Origin: Nemertoderma westbladi
Taxonomy: Eukaryota > Xenacoelomorpha > Nemertodermatida > Nemertodermatidae
DNA: 39,757 nucleotides
Assembly (NCBI GenBank): GCA_032718475.1
Contig: JAUCBJ010006361.1
Location: 1-39,757, forward strand
Reading direction: 5' to 3'
This document shows, piece by piece, positions 11,407-23,911 of this stretch; position 1 is the stretch's first letter; every line of letters starts with the position of its first letter. Under the pieces are notes generated by a model. It saw nothing but the letters and a program-made list of their open reading frames with translations. It was not told where the DNA came from and did no database searches. Made by a program: the position numbers and the translations under genes.

Positions 11407-12800
11407 ACGAATAAATCTATACTGTTCAAACTAGCGATAGATCTGTCAGTACTGGATACGGCCAGTGCCGCTAAAGAGGATCCTAACGAAGAGAGATCCA
11501 AAGATCCTAAACGAGTCCAAAGTAAGGCAGTTGCTGATATTAGAGACAGAGATTGGAAGACTGGTGTACCTGATGTCTCTGAAGGACTCTCCCCGATTAT
11601 CCAGAGAGCGATATGGCATATTATAGTTCCTGGAATAGACTTTGTAAAGCTATAACATACCTGAAGAGGTGTAATATACAGAGGTGTGACTATTCAAAGT
11701 TGAAAGAAAACAGCGACGCCATCCCAGGAGTATTCGAAGAAGTCAATGCAGTGAAAGACCTTCCCACTTATCGGCTACCTACCAAGTTTCTTGCTAACAA
11801 GATCAATTACCGGGAGCATGATGATACCAACAAACAACTACTGAGACTTCTACAATGTTATGAGGATCCTGAGAAGTATTTCCTGTTTGTTGAGAAATCC
11901 CCAGGTGCAGTTAAAGGATTCCTTTTCTAGCATTACGTTTGATGGGTTAATACGTGTTGGAGGGAGATTAACTAATACACCTCTTTCCTTTGACACCAAG
12001 TTTCCCATATTGGTTAGAAATCTTGAAATACAAATCAAGATGATTGTAGACGTATACAGTAGGCTTTATCATGCCGGTAGGGAACGAATTCTTAGCGAAA
12101 TTTGAACCCGCTACTATTTTCATAAACCGTGTAGAGCTCTGAGCTGAATCAAGTTCTTAGGAACTGTATACCATGTAGGAAAAGCATTTAGTAGGCCTTT
12201 AACCCAGTGAGAGGCAGAATTACCTAGGGAAAAAGTAAGCTGTTATGAACCACCCTTTACCCATGCTGGTGTTTATTTATTTGGCCCTATTGAAGTGTAT
12301 CATGCTAGAACTATAGTCAAGAGATGGTGCGTTATAATGGTTTGTATGACTTGTAGAGCGATTCATCTGGATATGGTGAATGATTTATCTACCAATAGTT
12401 TCATACTGATCATTTCGAGAAATACTATCTTCCAACTCTGCAACTCAGAACTAAATGGCGTTTGCGCAGCAAGAAAATGTCAGCGCCGGAGACATGGTAC
12501 TGATAGTCGATTCGGATCTTCCCCGCAAGAGGTGGCAGATAGGTCATATCATCGAGACCCATATATCTGACGACGGTTTAGTGCGATTAGTAGAACTCGT
12601 AGTTATGAGGCGTAACCATAAGAAGAAAGGAATAGTATTCTTTTAAACTCAACAACTCAATCACCCAATTGGTCACCTGTGTCTGCTGGAGAGAGACCAA
12701 GAATTATCCAGTAACTACGTCAAACAGGAAACTCTTCCAACGACCACCTCCCAGATCCAGTAAACATCTATGGACTCAATAACTCATTATTTACGGCTGC
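11407..12800 (+). pseudogene. BEL/Pao integrase region with C-terminal domain, broken
   Basis: Plus-strand pieces keep the BEL/Pao order. 11613-11930 carries SSWNRLCKAITYLKRCN, the segment before the integrase. 11860-12105 carries GLIRVGGRLTNTPLSF and the H2C2-type zinc region SRLYHAGRERILSEI. About 12270-12420 carries the integrase core piece CMTCRAIHLDMVNDLSTNSF. 12455-12646 carries the DUF5641-like tail: VSAGDMVLIVDSD then RKRWQIGHIIE. Stops and frameshifts separate all pieces. The core catalytic set is incomplete. The strand and order fit a continuation of the RT half at 2.2-3.7 kb, but 7.7 kb of other elements lies between. Two independent BEL fragments cannot be excluded. Confidence 0.8.
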
Positions 12801-13060
12801 GGGTGTATGACAACCCTTTATTTGTCTTTATTTTTATATTTTATGTACGCCTTATTACGTAATTTTATATTATTGCAATCATTTTTATTTAATTTTATTT
12901 AGTAGAATAATTCTGTAAGTAATTATTCGGTAGATTAGTGCAATACTGTATGTATGCTCTATTAATTAATATTATAATACATATATTTTAGTTAACGATG
13001 AGAAATAACTTCATTTTCTCCTTTTTATCACTGCCTATTATTATAAATACTTGATTTACA
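12801..13060 (+). repeat. Possible 3' LTR of the BEL/Pao element
   Basis: A G-rich GGCTGCGGG word just after the last coding piece, followed at once by TGTATGACAACC, resembles a polypurine tract leading into an LTR. A TG...CA unit could run to a TTTACA near 13060. No second LTR copy is visible in the window, so the call is weak. Confidence 0.25.
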
Positions 13061-13554
13061 GTAAGAGAAATCTCACTCTATTTTGGAAATTAACAAAAAA
13101 AGTATTTTTATTCTAACATGTGCCAAATTTAATGGAGATTTCAAATCTGCAAGCAGTTTTCTCATATCTTTTTTCAAACTTAAGTTATTACCTAAAACGT
13201 AAGAGCTAGTCAGATTTTTGTAAAGCCTTCGAGCAGCACTATATTTTACAATTGCGCGTGGCCCTTTTCATAAAAAAGGCTATCACGGTACAGATATGTA
13301 TAAAATTGCTAAAACGTTGTTTTACTAGTTATCTGTTTAGCAAGAATGAAAAATTTCGTTGAATTTCATTAATTTTTGACAAAGTTGTTGACGAACATAG
13401 AAAATTGGTATTATCTAAAATAGCGGGAAGGTTTAAATTGTTCCTTAAACTTTAAACACCCATATCTCAGAATTATTGATAGTAACAATGCGTTGGAAAG
13501 CTGTATTATAACCCATATATATGAGCCATATCTCAGAATGACGTTTTTCATGAA

Positions 13555-13840
13555 AAGGGCTATTTCTCCGTCAATTTTAACTGAAATGAGTTAAAATTTG
13601 GTACACTTCTTAAGAATACCTTTCTCCATACTTCTTCTTAACAAATTTGGTTGGAAATTCCCTGGAGCCTTTTTATATTAAAAAGGCCCAAAAAACCCTT
13701 TTTTGGGGCCATTTTGTTCTAAAAAGGCTCCAGAGCATTTGAGGCAAAATTCGTTAAGAAGAATTGGATGCAGGGTTCTTCTGAACCTATAATCCAAATT
13801 TCGACAATTTTCAACAGATATTGGTGAAGAAATAGCCCTT
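13555..13840. repeat. Long imperfect inverted repeat (foldback / MITE-like)
   Basis: The left arm (about 13555-13675) pairs with the right arm (about 13720-13840) over some 120 bases. The inner ends match perfectly: GGAGCCTTTTTA at 13664-13675 and TAAAAAGGCTCC at 13720-13731. Farther out, CTTCTTCTTAACAAATTT at about 13630 pairs with AAATTCGTTAAGAAG at about 13748, and GGGCTATTTCT at about 13557 pairs with GAAATAGCCCT at about 13828. The 44-base loop contains a smaller palindrome of GGCCC and GGGCC. No protein is encoded. It could be a foldback transposon or the source of a double-stranded transcript. Confidence 0.75.
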
Positions 13841-14607
13841 GGCGCAAAAAGGCACTTTTGGCCATTACGGAGCCATTTGGGGGCCAATTTTAAAATATTT
13901 GGTTTGGCTATTCTCAGACAGTCCAGACGATGTTTAGTAGCACAAAAAATAATTTTCACCCAATTTTATGGTCCAGAGACACAAAAATGTGAGGCTTAAT
14001 TTGGGGGTGCTACACCCCCCTTAAAGTAAATTATACCTTGGTTAGTCTACTCTACTTTAGGTATTATTGGTAAAAGTAGAGTAATAGGTATGCAAAGTTC
14101 AGATCTTCGTGTCTCGGCTAAACCAGGGTAGATTTTGGCTAATTGCTCTTCATTGCTCTTCAAATCTTCATTGCTCCTTGCAATATTGCTCTCATACCGT
14201 AGTCCTAAAATAATACGTATAGTATGATATGTCCATTTAACAGTAAATCTGTTAAACAATTTGACCAACTGAAATTCTAGTCGATTAAGATATCATGGCA
14301 CCCACTGATATACTTAAAAGACAAAATTTCTAGAATCAGTGGTTAACGTCTCCAGACATGTTCTGGAATAAATTGGTGCCCATCTTAAATTAAAAATAAT
14401 AAATTTACGGGAATATATTTTAAATTCATGTCCCCGCATGAATTAAATAAAATTGTCAATTTAAGACCATTTATTAAAATTCCATAAATTTAGTCAGTTA
14501 ATAGATCACGGGAGCGGAGATTCACCCTATTCCAACAGTGTGAGAGAATGCCCTAGTGTGCATTTAAATAGCTGACAAAATTTAATAAATATCACATAAA
14601 GGGAATA
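13841..14607. other. Non-coding AT-rich spacer
   Basis: No convincing gene. The left end may be outer foldback sequence. There is a short CATTGCTCTTC-type direct repetition near 14147-14180. The rest shows no coding signal. Confidence 0.4.
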
Positions 14608-14621
14608 ATAATAACCCTATA
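14608..14621. repeat. Left target-site duplication of the LINE insertion
   Basis: ATAATAACCCTATA, identical over 14 bases to 15125-15138. The pair brackets the LINE fragment 14622-15124; the flanking bases outside and inside differ, so both boundaries are sharp. Confidence 0.9.
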
Positions 14622-15124
14622 CTCTTACTACTACTATTACTAGGATCGGCATGCTGCATTGCAGCTGCATTTTTAAGAATGTTGTGCCGGCTTATCGACG
14701 AAATTGCACCACCACAACCCCTATCACGATCACCCATGACATTTGCTAGATCATCCGCGTCTTCAAGGCCAGTGTACTTTAAGATGCGTCTCAAGAAAGT
14801 CATGGGCTGTCCACCATGCTTATTCACTCCATGAGGCTGCCAAAGTACAAGATTATGCACTGGCTGGTCCTCACGGCGAAAGCAATGTCCTGCAAAGCGG
14901 AGGCGATTTTGTTCTAGTGTCAAGCTTGGGGGAACCAATGAGACACCTCCAATGTTATATAGTGTCTGGTTGGAGATGTGTGCATTGTACTTGACACAAT
15001 GAACCCGGCGTAGCATTATTGTGAATGTGCCATCCAGAGATTTGGTGTCCTCAGCAGTTAGAGCCCAGCATGGACTCCCATAGAGGAGTACTGGAACTAC
15101 TGCTGCACTAAATAAACGCCCTAT
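14622..15124 (-). mobile_element. 5'-truncated non-LTR retrotransposon copy
   Basis: The minus strand encodes the C-terminal end of an RT-type ORF2. It starts just inside a segment corresponding to LFRA..V.PVLLYGSPCWAL and continues in a 144-residue frame beginning MLRRVHCVKYNAHISNQTLY, then LTLEQNRLRFAGHCFRRED and GGQPMTFLRRILKYT. The 3' end is a trinucleotide tail (minus-strand CCTAGTAATAGTAGTAGTA). It is nearly identical to the plus-strand copy at 36598-37422. Perfect 14-bp duplications at both ends prove target-primed insertion of a 503-bp, 5'-truncated copy. The RT catalytic core is absent, so it is inert. Confidence 0.9.
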
Positions 15125-15138
15125 ATAATAACCCTATA
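15125..15138. repeat. Right target-site duplication of the LINE insertion
   Basis: ATAATAACCCTATA, identical to 14608-14621. Confidence 0.9.
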
Positions 15139-15267
15139 GTCACTATTAAATAGCATCCCAGATCTGTATGCATGAGAAATACCCTAATTCTACCACTTGC
15201 TTTGCAAAATGTCACCTTAGCAACAATAACGCTAAAATTAAATATACTAAAGAACAATAGAAAGCTT

Positions 15268-15363
15268 GGCTCATTGAATAGAATAGATAGTGTATAGTAT
15301 CCAGGGATACAAAACGGCTCATTGAATAGAATAGATAGTGTATAGTATCCAGGGATACAAAAC
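15268..15363. repeat. Two perfect tandem copies of a 48-bp unit
   Basis: Bases 15268-15315 and 15316-15363 are identical, beginning GGCTCATTGAATAG and ending GGGATACAAAAC. The duplication lies about 50 bases before the 21-bp satellite but is unrelated to it in sequence. Confidence 0.95.
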
Positions 15364-15415
15364 AACAATGTGACATTCTGGAAAGCACTGACTAAACGGA
15401 AATCTGGCAATAAAT

Positions 15416-18400
15416 GTATTGATTCAATATGTGCGAATATTGATTCAATATGTGCGAATATTGATTCAATATGTCGAATATTGATTCAATATGTGCGAAT
15501 ATTGATTCAATATGCGCGAATATTGATTCAATATGCGCGAATATTGATTCAATATGTGCGAATATTGATTCAATATTTGATTCAATATGTGCGAATATTG
15601 ATTCAATATGTGTGAATATTGATTCAATATGTGCGAATATTGTTTCAATATGTGCGAATATTGATTTAATATGTGCGAATATTGATTCAATATGTGCGAA
15701 TATTGATTCAATATGTGCGAATATTGATTCAATATGTGCGAATATTGATTCAATATTTGATTCAATGTGTGAATATTGATTCAATATGTGTGAATATTGA
15801 TTCAATATGTGCGAATATTGATTCAATATTTGATTCAATATGTGTGAATATTGATTCAATATGTGCGAATATTGATCCAATATGTGCGAATATTGATTCA
15901 ATATGTGCGAATATTGATTCAATATTTGATTCAATATGTGCGAATATTGATTCAATATGTGTGAATATTGATTCAATATGTGCGAATATTGATTCAATAT
16001 GTGCGAATATTGATTCAATATTTGATTCAATATGTGTGAATATCGATTCAATATGTGTGAATATTGATTCAATATGTGTGAATATTGATTCAATATGTGT
16101 CAATATTGATTCAATATGTGTGAATATTGATTCAATATGTGCGAATATTGATTCAATATGTGCGAATATTGATTCAATATTTGATTCAATATGTGTGAAT
16201 ATCGATTCAATATGTGTGAATATTGATTCAATATGTGTGAATATTGATTCAATATGTGTCAATATTGATTCAATATGTGTGAATATTGATTCAATATGTG
16301 CGAATATTGATTCAATATGTGCGAATATTGATTCAATATGTGCGAATATTGATTCAATATGTGCGAATATTGATTCAATAATTGATTCAATATGTGCGAA
16401 TATGCTTCAATATGTGCGAATATTGATTCAATATGTGCGAATATTGATTCAATATTTGATTCAATGTGTGAATATTGATTCAATATGTGTGAATATTGAT
16501 TCAATATGTGCGAATATTGATTCAATATTTGATTCAATATGTGTGAATATTGATTCAATATGTGCGAATATTGATCCAATATGTGCGAATATTGATTCAA
16601 TATGTGCGAATATTGATTCAATATTTGATTCAATATGTGCGAATATTGATTCAATATGTGTGAATATTGATTCAATATGTGTGAATATTGATTCAATATG
16701 TGCGAATATTGATTCAATATGTGCGAATATTGATTCAATATGTGCGAATATTAATTCAATATGTGCGAATATTGATTCAATATGTGCGAATATTGAATCA
16801 ATATTTGATTCAATATGTGTGAATATTGATTCAATATGTGCGAATATTGATTCAATATGTGCGAATATTGATTCAATATTTGATTCAATATGTGCGAATA
16901 TTGATTCAATATGTGTGAATATTGATTCAATATGTGTGAATATTGATTCAATATGTGCGAATATTGTTTCAATATTTGATTCAATATGTGTGAATATTGA
17001 TTCAATATGTGTGAATATTGATTCAATATGTGCGAATATTGATTCAATATGTCGAATATTGATTCAATATGTGCGAATATTGATTCAATATGCGCGAATA
17101 TTGATTCAATATGCGCGAATATTGATTCAATATGTGCGAATATTGATTCAATATTTGATTCAATATGTGCGAATATTGATTCAATATGTGTGAATATTGA
17201 TTCAATATGTGCGAATATTGTTTCAATATGTGCGAATATTGATTTAATATGTGCGAATATTGATTCAATATGTGCGAATATTGATTCAATATGTGCGAAT
17301 ATTGATTCAATATGTCGAATATTGATTCAATATGTGCGAATATTGATTCAATATGCGCGAATATTGATTCAATATGTCGAATATTGATTCAATATGTGCG
17401 AATATTGATTCAATATGCGCGAATATTGATTCAATATGTGCGAATATTGATTCAATATTTGATTCAATATGTGCGAATATTGATTCAATATGTGTGAATA
17501 TTGATTCAATATGTGCGAATATTGTTTCAATATGTGCGAATATTGATTTAATATGTGCGAATATTGATTCAATATGTGCGAATATTGATTCAATATGTGC
17601 GAATATTGATTCAATATGTGCGAATATTGATTCAATATGTGCGAATATTGATTCAATATTTGATTCAATATGTGCGAATATTGATTCAATATGTGTGAAT
17701 ATTGATTCAATATGTGTGAATATTGATTCAATATGTGTGAATATTGATTCAATACTTGATTCAATATGTGCGAATATTGATTTAATATGTGCGAATATTG
17801 ATTCAATATGTGTGAATATTGATTCAATATGTGCGAATATTGATTCAATATGTGCGAATATTGATTCAATATGTGCGAATATTGATTCAATAATTGATTC
17901 AATATGTGCGAATATGCTTCAATATGTGCGAATATTGATTCAATATGTGCGAATATTGATTCAATATTTGATTCAATGTGTGAATATTGATTCAATATGT
18001 GTGAATATTGATTCAATATGTGCGAATATTGATTCAATATTTGATTCAATATGTGTGAATATTGATTCAATATGTGCGAATATTGATCCAATATGTGCGA
18101 ATATTGATTCAATATGTGCGAATATTGATTCAATATTTGATTCAATATGTGCGAATATTGATTCAATATGTGTGAATATTGATTCAATATGTGCGAATAT
18201 TGATTCAATATGTGCGAATATTGATTCAATATTTGATTCAATATGTGTGAATATCGATTCAATATGTGTGAATATTGATTCAATATGTGTGAATATTGAT
18301 TCAATATGTGTCAATATTGATTCAATATGTGTGAATATTGATTCAATATGTGCGAATATTGATTCAATATGTGCGAATATTGATTCAATATTTGATTCAA

Positions 18401-20003
18401 TATGTGTGAATATCGATTCAATATGTGTGAATATTGATTCAATATGTGTGAATATTGATTCAATATGTGTCAATATTGATTCAATATGTGTGAATATTGA
18501 TTCAATATGTGCGAATATTGATTCAATATGTGCGAATATTGATTCAATATGTGCGAATATTGATTCAATAATTGATTCAATATGTGCGAATATGCTTCAA
18601 TATGTGCGAATATTGATTCAATATGTGCGAATATTGATTCAATATTTGATTCAATGTGTGAATATTGATTCAATATGTGTGAATATTGATTCAATATGTG
18701 CGAATATTGATTCAATATTTGATTCAATATGTGTGAATATTGATTCAATATGTGCGAATATTGATCCAATATGTGCGAATATTGATTCAATATGTGCGAA
18801 TATTGATTCAATATTTGATTCAATATGTGCGAATATTGATTCAATATGTGTGAATATTGATTCAATATGTGTGAATATTGATTCAATATGTGCGAATATT
18901 GATTCAATATGTGCGAATATTGATTCAATATGTGCGAATATTAATTCAATATGTGCGAATATTGATTCAATATGTGCGAATATTGAATCAATATTTGATT
19001 CAATATGTGTGAATATTGATTCAATATGTGCGAATATTGATTCAATATGTGCGAATATTAATTCAATATTTGATTCAATATGTGCGAATATTGATTCAAT
19101 ATGTGTGAATATTGATTCAATATGTGTGAATATTGATTCAATATGTGCGAATATTGTTTCAATATTTGATTCAATATGTGTGAATATTGATTCAATATGT
19201 GTGAATATTGATTCAATATGTGCGAATATTGATTCAATATGTGCGAATATCGATTCAATATGTGCGAATATTGATTCAATATTTGATTCAATATGTGCTG
19301 AATATTGATTCAATATGTGTGAATATTGATTCAATATGTGTGAATATTGATTCAATATGTGCGAATATTGATTCAATATGTGCGAATATTGATTCAATAT
19401 GTGCGAATATTGATTCAATATGTGCGAATATTGATTCAATATGTGCGAATATTGATTCAATATGTGCGAATATTGATTCAATATGTGCGAATATTGATTC
19501 AATATTTGATTCAATATGTGCGAATATTGATTCAATATTTGATTCAATATGTGTGAATATTGATTCAATATGTGCGAATATTGATTCAATATGTGTGAAT
19601 ATTGATTCAATATGTGTGAATATTGATTCAATATGTGTGAATATTGATTCAATATGTGCGAATATTGATTCAATATGTGCGAATATTGATTCAATATATG
19701 CGAATATTGATTCAATATGTGCGAATATTGATTCAATATGTGCGAATATTGATTCAATATGTGCGAATATTGATTCAATATTTGATTCAATATGTGTGAA
19801 TATCGATTCAATATGTGTGAATATTGATTCAATATGTGTGAATATTGATTCAATATGTGTCAATATTGATTCAATATGTGTGAATATTGATTCAATATGT
19901 GCGAATATTGATTCAATATGTGCGAATATTGATTCAATATGTGCGAATATTGATTCAATATGGGCAAATATTGATTCAATATTTGATTCAATATGTGCGA
20001 ATA
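15416..20003. repeat. Main 21-bp satellite array, about 4.6 kb
   Basis: The monomer is GAATATTGATTCAATATGTGC or its GTGT variant, repeated head to tail. A longer 33-bp unit adds a 12-base TTTGATTCAATA-type partial copy every few monomers. Rare 20-bp units (ATGTCGAAT) lack one G and change the phase near 15470, 17050, 17315 and 17376. Diagnostic variants recur: GATCCAAT at 15874, 16573, 18085 and 18763; TGCTTCAA at about 16404, 17916 and 18594. The spacings are 699, 1512 and 678, and 1512 and 678, so longer blocks of about 0.7 kb and 2.2 kb were duplicated within the array. Each monomer contains ATATTGA-T-TCAATAT, a near-perfect palindrome. Long open frames on both strands are by-products of the 21-base period. 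Confidence 0.98.
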
Positions 20004-20390
20004 CAGACAGACCAACTAATAGACGGATAAACAACGAAACATACCGACCGACTGATGATAGACTTACAACCGGGTTTATTTTTCACAAGTATATTTTGTA
20101 AGTCGTATATGTAATATATGACATTGCTAATACACCTCCAATAACTAATATGTTCTATAATTCGATATATTTATTAAATAATATATTTTCCTAATTCGGT
20201 TCCAAATTCTTTTCATTCGACATTATCATGCTATTACTCAAAAAAGTCTATATAAATATATTTTGCGGAAACACGTTAAACTTCATGAATTTTTCCTCAG
20301 CAATATAGATTTTTTAATGCCACAAGATATATTATTGTTGATATATCATCCACACATCAGGTACACAAAAACATGACCTCCACCGCACCA

Positions 20391-20414
20391 CCCCCCCCCC
20401 CCCCCCCCCCCCCC
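20391..20414. repeat. Poly-C tract
   Basis: Twenty-four consecutive C residues within a C-rich stretch. The true length in the genome is uncertain because homopolymers of this size are prone to sequencing and assembly error. Confidence 0.9.
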
Positions 20415-21381
20415 ATCCTCCCTCTAGCCCTCTAATTCGCCGGTCGTCTTTTCCTAAATTTAATTTACATTCCGTTTATGACCAGAATCCAAACACCCAT
20501 TACGATACATTGGACTACTTCCCTGTCAGTAATTCGTAATAAATAATTAATGACTATGAAAATAATAGTTAACTAATGTGAAATCAACGCGGATGGTAAT
20601 TAATTAAACCAGTGTTTACTAGTTGACGATTACTCATGAAGACCACTACACCACGTTGTTTGAAACAATAAACTATTTCGCTTCATTGCCTGTGTCAAAA
20701 ATACTGACCCTTATTCAAACCTCGTATTACAATTGTGGTCTACCACATCTTTTATTACCCCTCTAATTATTGTAAAATTAGTTGTATGTGAGTCAATGCT
20801 ATGAACTACTGAGAATGCGTCTGCATCTAGCACATGTACTATAAGTTCATTTTAGTTAGTAAACATGTCTTAACCGAGGACACCAATAAGTGTTGTTTGA
20901 AATTTAAATTCGCTGTGTTGCAGCAAACCTCGTTTCCCCCCTTATTTATCGGTCTAAATCTTTATACAGTATATATTATCCGTTTGTGTATAAATTGAAC
21001 TCGTACTGTACTTAGTAAAATTAGTATTAACATTTAACATGACGCCTAGTGCTGTAGTTTATATTACATATGTCAAGCTGAGACACAACGCTCTACCGTA
21101 ACTACATGCAACTCAAGTAACTAACGTTAACGTAACTCAAGTAACTTAATAATAATAATTACTGAAGCAATGTATACTATTTTTTCTGCATACCCGTTAA
21201 ACAATATATGGCAGGCGAGAATCGATTAGGCTGTTAGTTCAATTCAAACGTAATATCCTGCCGTTTTGTCTGTCAGACTACGAGTCTGGCAGCCTGGGTC
21301 TCACGGATTCTACACGCTAAAAATTAAATAATGTAATTTTTTATTTACATACGTTACCGAATAAATATATACTACAGTAAA

Positions 21382-21404
21382 CCCCCCCCCCCCCCCCCCC
21401 CCCC
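21382..21404. repeat. Poly-C tract
   Basis: Twenty-three consecutive C residues, about 80 bases before the first LINE coding frame on the same strand. Confidence 0.9.
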
Positions 21405-21481
21405 AGCCCACCCAATGTCACAATATTGAGAACCACTTTATCTTTCAAGCAGCTAATCAAACATATTTGTAAAAATTATTA

Positions 21482-23911
21482 GTGCTGTGTATGCTGGACG
21501 ATATTCCCGATAGTTACAACGGTCCAATAATAGTCGGGGGAGACTTCAATGCGCGTATCGATCTAGAGGACCAACCAAAAGCAACTGCTCTGCAGTTATT
21601 GATGGATGATTTCGATTTAGGCCTACAAAATAACAAAGAACCAACATATATATGTCACAACGGAAGCAGCGCAATCGATTTGATTTTCTCTAACATACAA
21701 GCGGAATCAATAAAGCTCGAACCAAATGCCATTAGGAAACACATCCCCATAAGGACAACCTGGAACACCGATATAATACTGAAGGAACTGGAAGATGAGG
21801 CTCAACCAGCCAGGAAAAGGAGAATAGACCTCGATAAATTACGAAATAACGAGAGCTTAATACAAGTCAACGATTTGTTACGAGATAACAATTTGGAGGA
21901 GGGTTACGCCAGACTAACTAGTGCGATTAAAGAGGCAGCGCCAATATCAAAAACTTCATCTCGCTTCGCGAAACCATGGTTCGATTCCACTTGTTACAGA
22001 AAAAGACAGGAAATCCTAAGGCTCAATGCTGCGGCAAAATGTGACTAATATCTAAGGCAATTGTTGTGCCTTCGAAAACGGCAGTTAAACAGCAGTTATT
22101 CGCTCAACAAACTGAACTTAAACTAATCACAGAAGCCGAGGAAATGCCCTACAAATGGTGTGGTAAAAGGGACTGCAAATCGAGCTGCCCGGTTTCTTCG
22201 ATATGTTTGGGAGACTCACTTTAGCAACATTCTTAAAGGTGACGTTACGGATGGAGCTGGCAGTTTTCAGGAGGCTGAACCACAAGGCGACGACATCAAT
22301 GACGATATGGAGCCGTTTTCAGAAGCAGAAGTTGCAGCAGAATTTAAAAGTAAACCAGCCTGAAAATCGGGTGGGCCAGACAGGGTCCCATACGAAATTC
22401 TAAAGGTTTCCCTTCCGATCGTTTTACTACTATAGACGACCTTGTTCAACATCTGTTTAAACAGCGGTTCTCTAGTCAAATGCTGGAAGTCGAACATTAC
22501 AAAAGTCCTATATAAAGGAAAGTGCACCCGCACCGATCCAGACAATTATAGAGGTATTTTGCTACTATGCAACGCTTACAAAATATTCACCAGCCTAGTA
22601 GGGAAACGGCTGAGGAACTTGTTATCAAGTAAAATTCCTAAAGAACAGTTTGGTTATATGCCCGGGAAATCTACATCTGCGCCTCTAGCTCAACTTATTA
22701 ACCGAATACATTACAATCTAGGTGAACCGAAGAAACCATTATATTGTGCGTATATAGACTTTCGCAAAGCCTTCGATTCAGTCCCACGATCGAAACTTTT
22801 GGACAAGCTCGCAAATTCGTTCAAAATCAAAGGGAAACTATTGAGAATATCGGCAATCATTGATACGAACTACATACAAATATTTGACGGCCTCCGGAAA
22901 TCGAGGATAATCAAACAAACTCGCAGTATGCTACAAGGCGATAGTCTGAGCCCATTCCTATTTATATTGTTCATCTTTGACATTGTGGATTATATCAAAA
23001 GATTTGCTCAGTTTGTAGGAGAAATTATTATATTATTATTTGCGGATGATCTGGTGTTCTATGGCGATTCGCGAGAAGTAGTACAAACAGGATTAGATGC
23101 CACAGCAGCATGGGCTGCGGATAATGGAATCGAGGTTAATTTAAAGAAAACCGCCGTAATGAAATTCTGGCATGGTGGCCGACTCAGCACGACGGATAAG
23201 TAAACCTACAATGGTAAACAAGTAACCATCTCTAACTGATACAAATATTTAGGGGTCACCTTCCAGACAACCCTATCGTTTACAAAGCATATCACCGAAG
23301 TAACATGTAAGGCACTAAAGGCGGCTCACTCCATCAAGAACTCTCAACTGCTCTCACTGGAAACTTCATTAGCATTATTTCGACTTAAAGTTCACCCGGT
23401 TGTTACATATGGACTGCGCGAAATCTGGCCCTTTCTCTCGGCAACTAACCTCCACTCAATGGACAAAATCAAATCCACATATCTAAAGAAAACTATCGGG
23501 GTGCACAAAAATTCACAAAACAGACTGGTATTAGCATTATGCGTAGAAGACCACTTCGTAGTCGAAATCGCCAAAAGGTTGAATCTTACGCACACGACGG
23601 AATATCAAAAGTACATGTTGTGTATCCATAATAAACAGCAAGAAATTAACTCGGATTTCTGGACGGCATTGGCTTTCTCGGATAGGAGGTGGACAAGATC
23701 AAACCAATGGAACCGCCATGTCATCACTAGACTCTCAATCCATGGGTATCACCACCTAGTTTGTAGTTCTAGAACATTCCACTACCCGAGTAGCGAATGC
23801 GTTTGTGAGCTGTGCGGACAGCCAGCACCATTATATCATATACTTATGTGCCACCGCAACTCGAAATCCCTCAACCAGCTGGCGAACCACCACCTTCACA
23901 CTTGCACATGA
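21482..23911 (+). pseudogene. Non-LTR retrotransposon ORF2: partial endonuclease, RT, C-terminal zinc knuckle
   Basis: The copy is 5'-truncated inside the APE endonuclease: the first frame (21482-22048) starts near VGGDFNARIDLED, includes SSAIDLIFSN and then the linker. The 22442-23203 frame is the RT: NYRGILLLCNAYKIF near 35-49, GYMPGKST near 71-78, YIDFRKAFDS with Asp106, MLQGDSLSPFLF near 163-174, and LLFADDLVFYGDS with FADD at 200-203. After a stop near 23203, the 23459-23911 frame gives the C-terminal region ending in CELCGQPAPLYHILMCH, a CCHC-type finger. At least four frame breaks disable the copy. It lies between the two arrays of the 21-bp satellite. It is a different LINE family from the minus-strand element at 7.6-11.1 kb. 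Confidence 0.85.

Larger units (their letters stand above)
20004..21481. other. Spacer between satellite and LINE copy, no gene seen
   Basis: About 1.5 kb of AT-rich DNA. It starts with an AGACAGACC-type sequence at the array edge and holds two long poly-C tracts (listed separately). No open frame, RNA gene or splice-bounded exon can be supported. Confidence 0.5.

Noticed and set aside
13678-13959. 93-residue minus-strand frame
   Set aside because: It lies across the foldback arm and has no recognisable protein pattern.
15416-20003. CRISPR array
   Set aside because: Direct repeats are head to tail without unique spacers, and the genome is eukaryotic.
15392-20101. Very long open frames (up to 644 residues) on both strands
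   Set aside because: They arise because the 21-bp satellite period is divisible by three and four of six frames lack a stop. Start sites, composition and strand symmetry do not support a gene.
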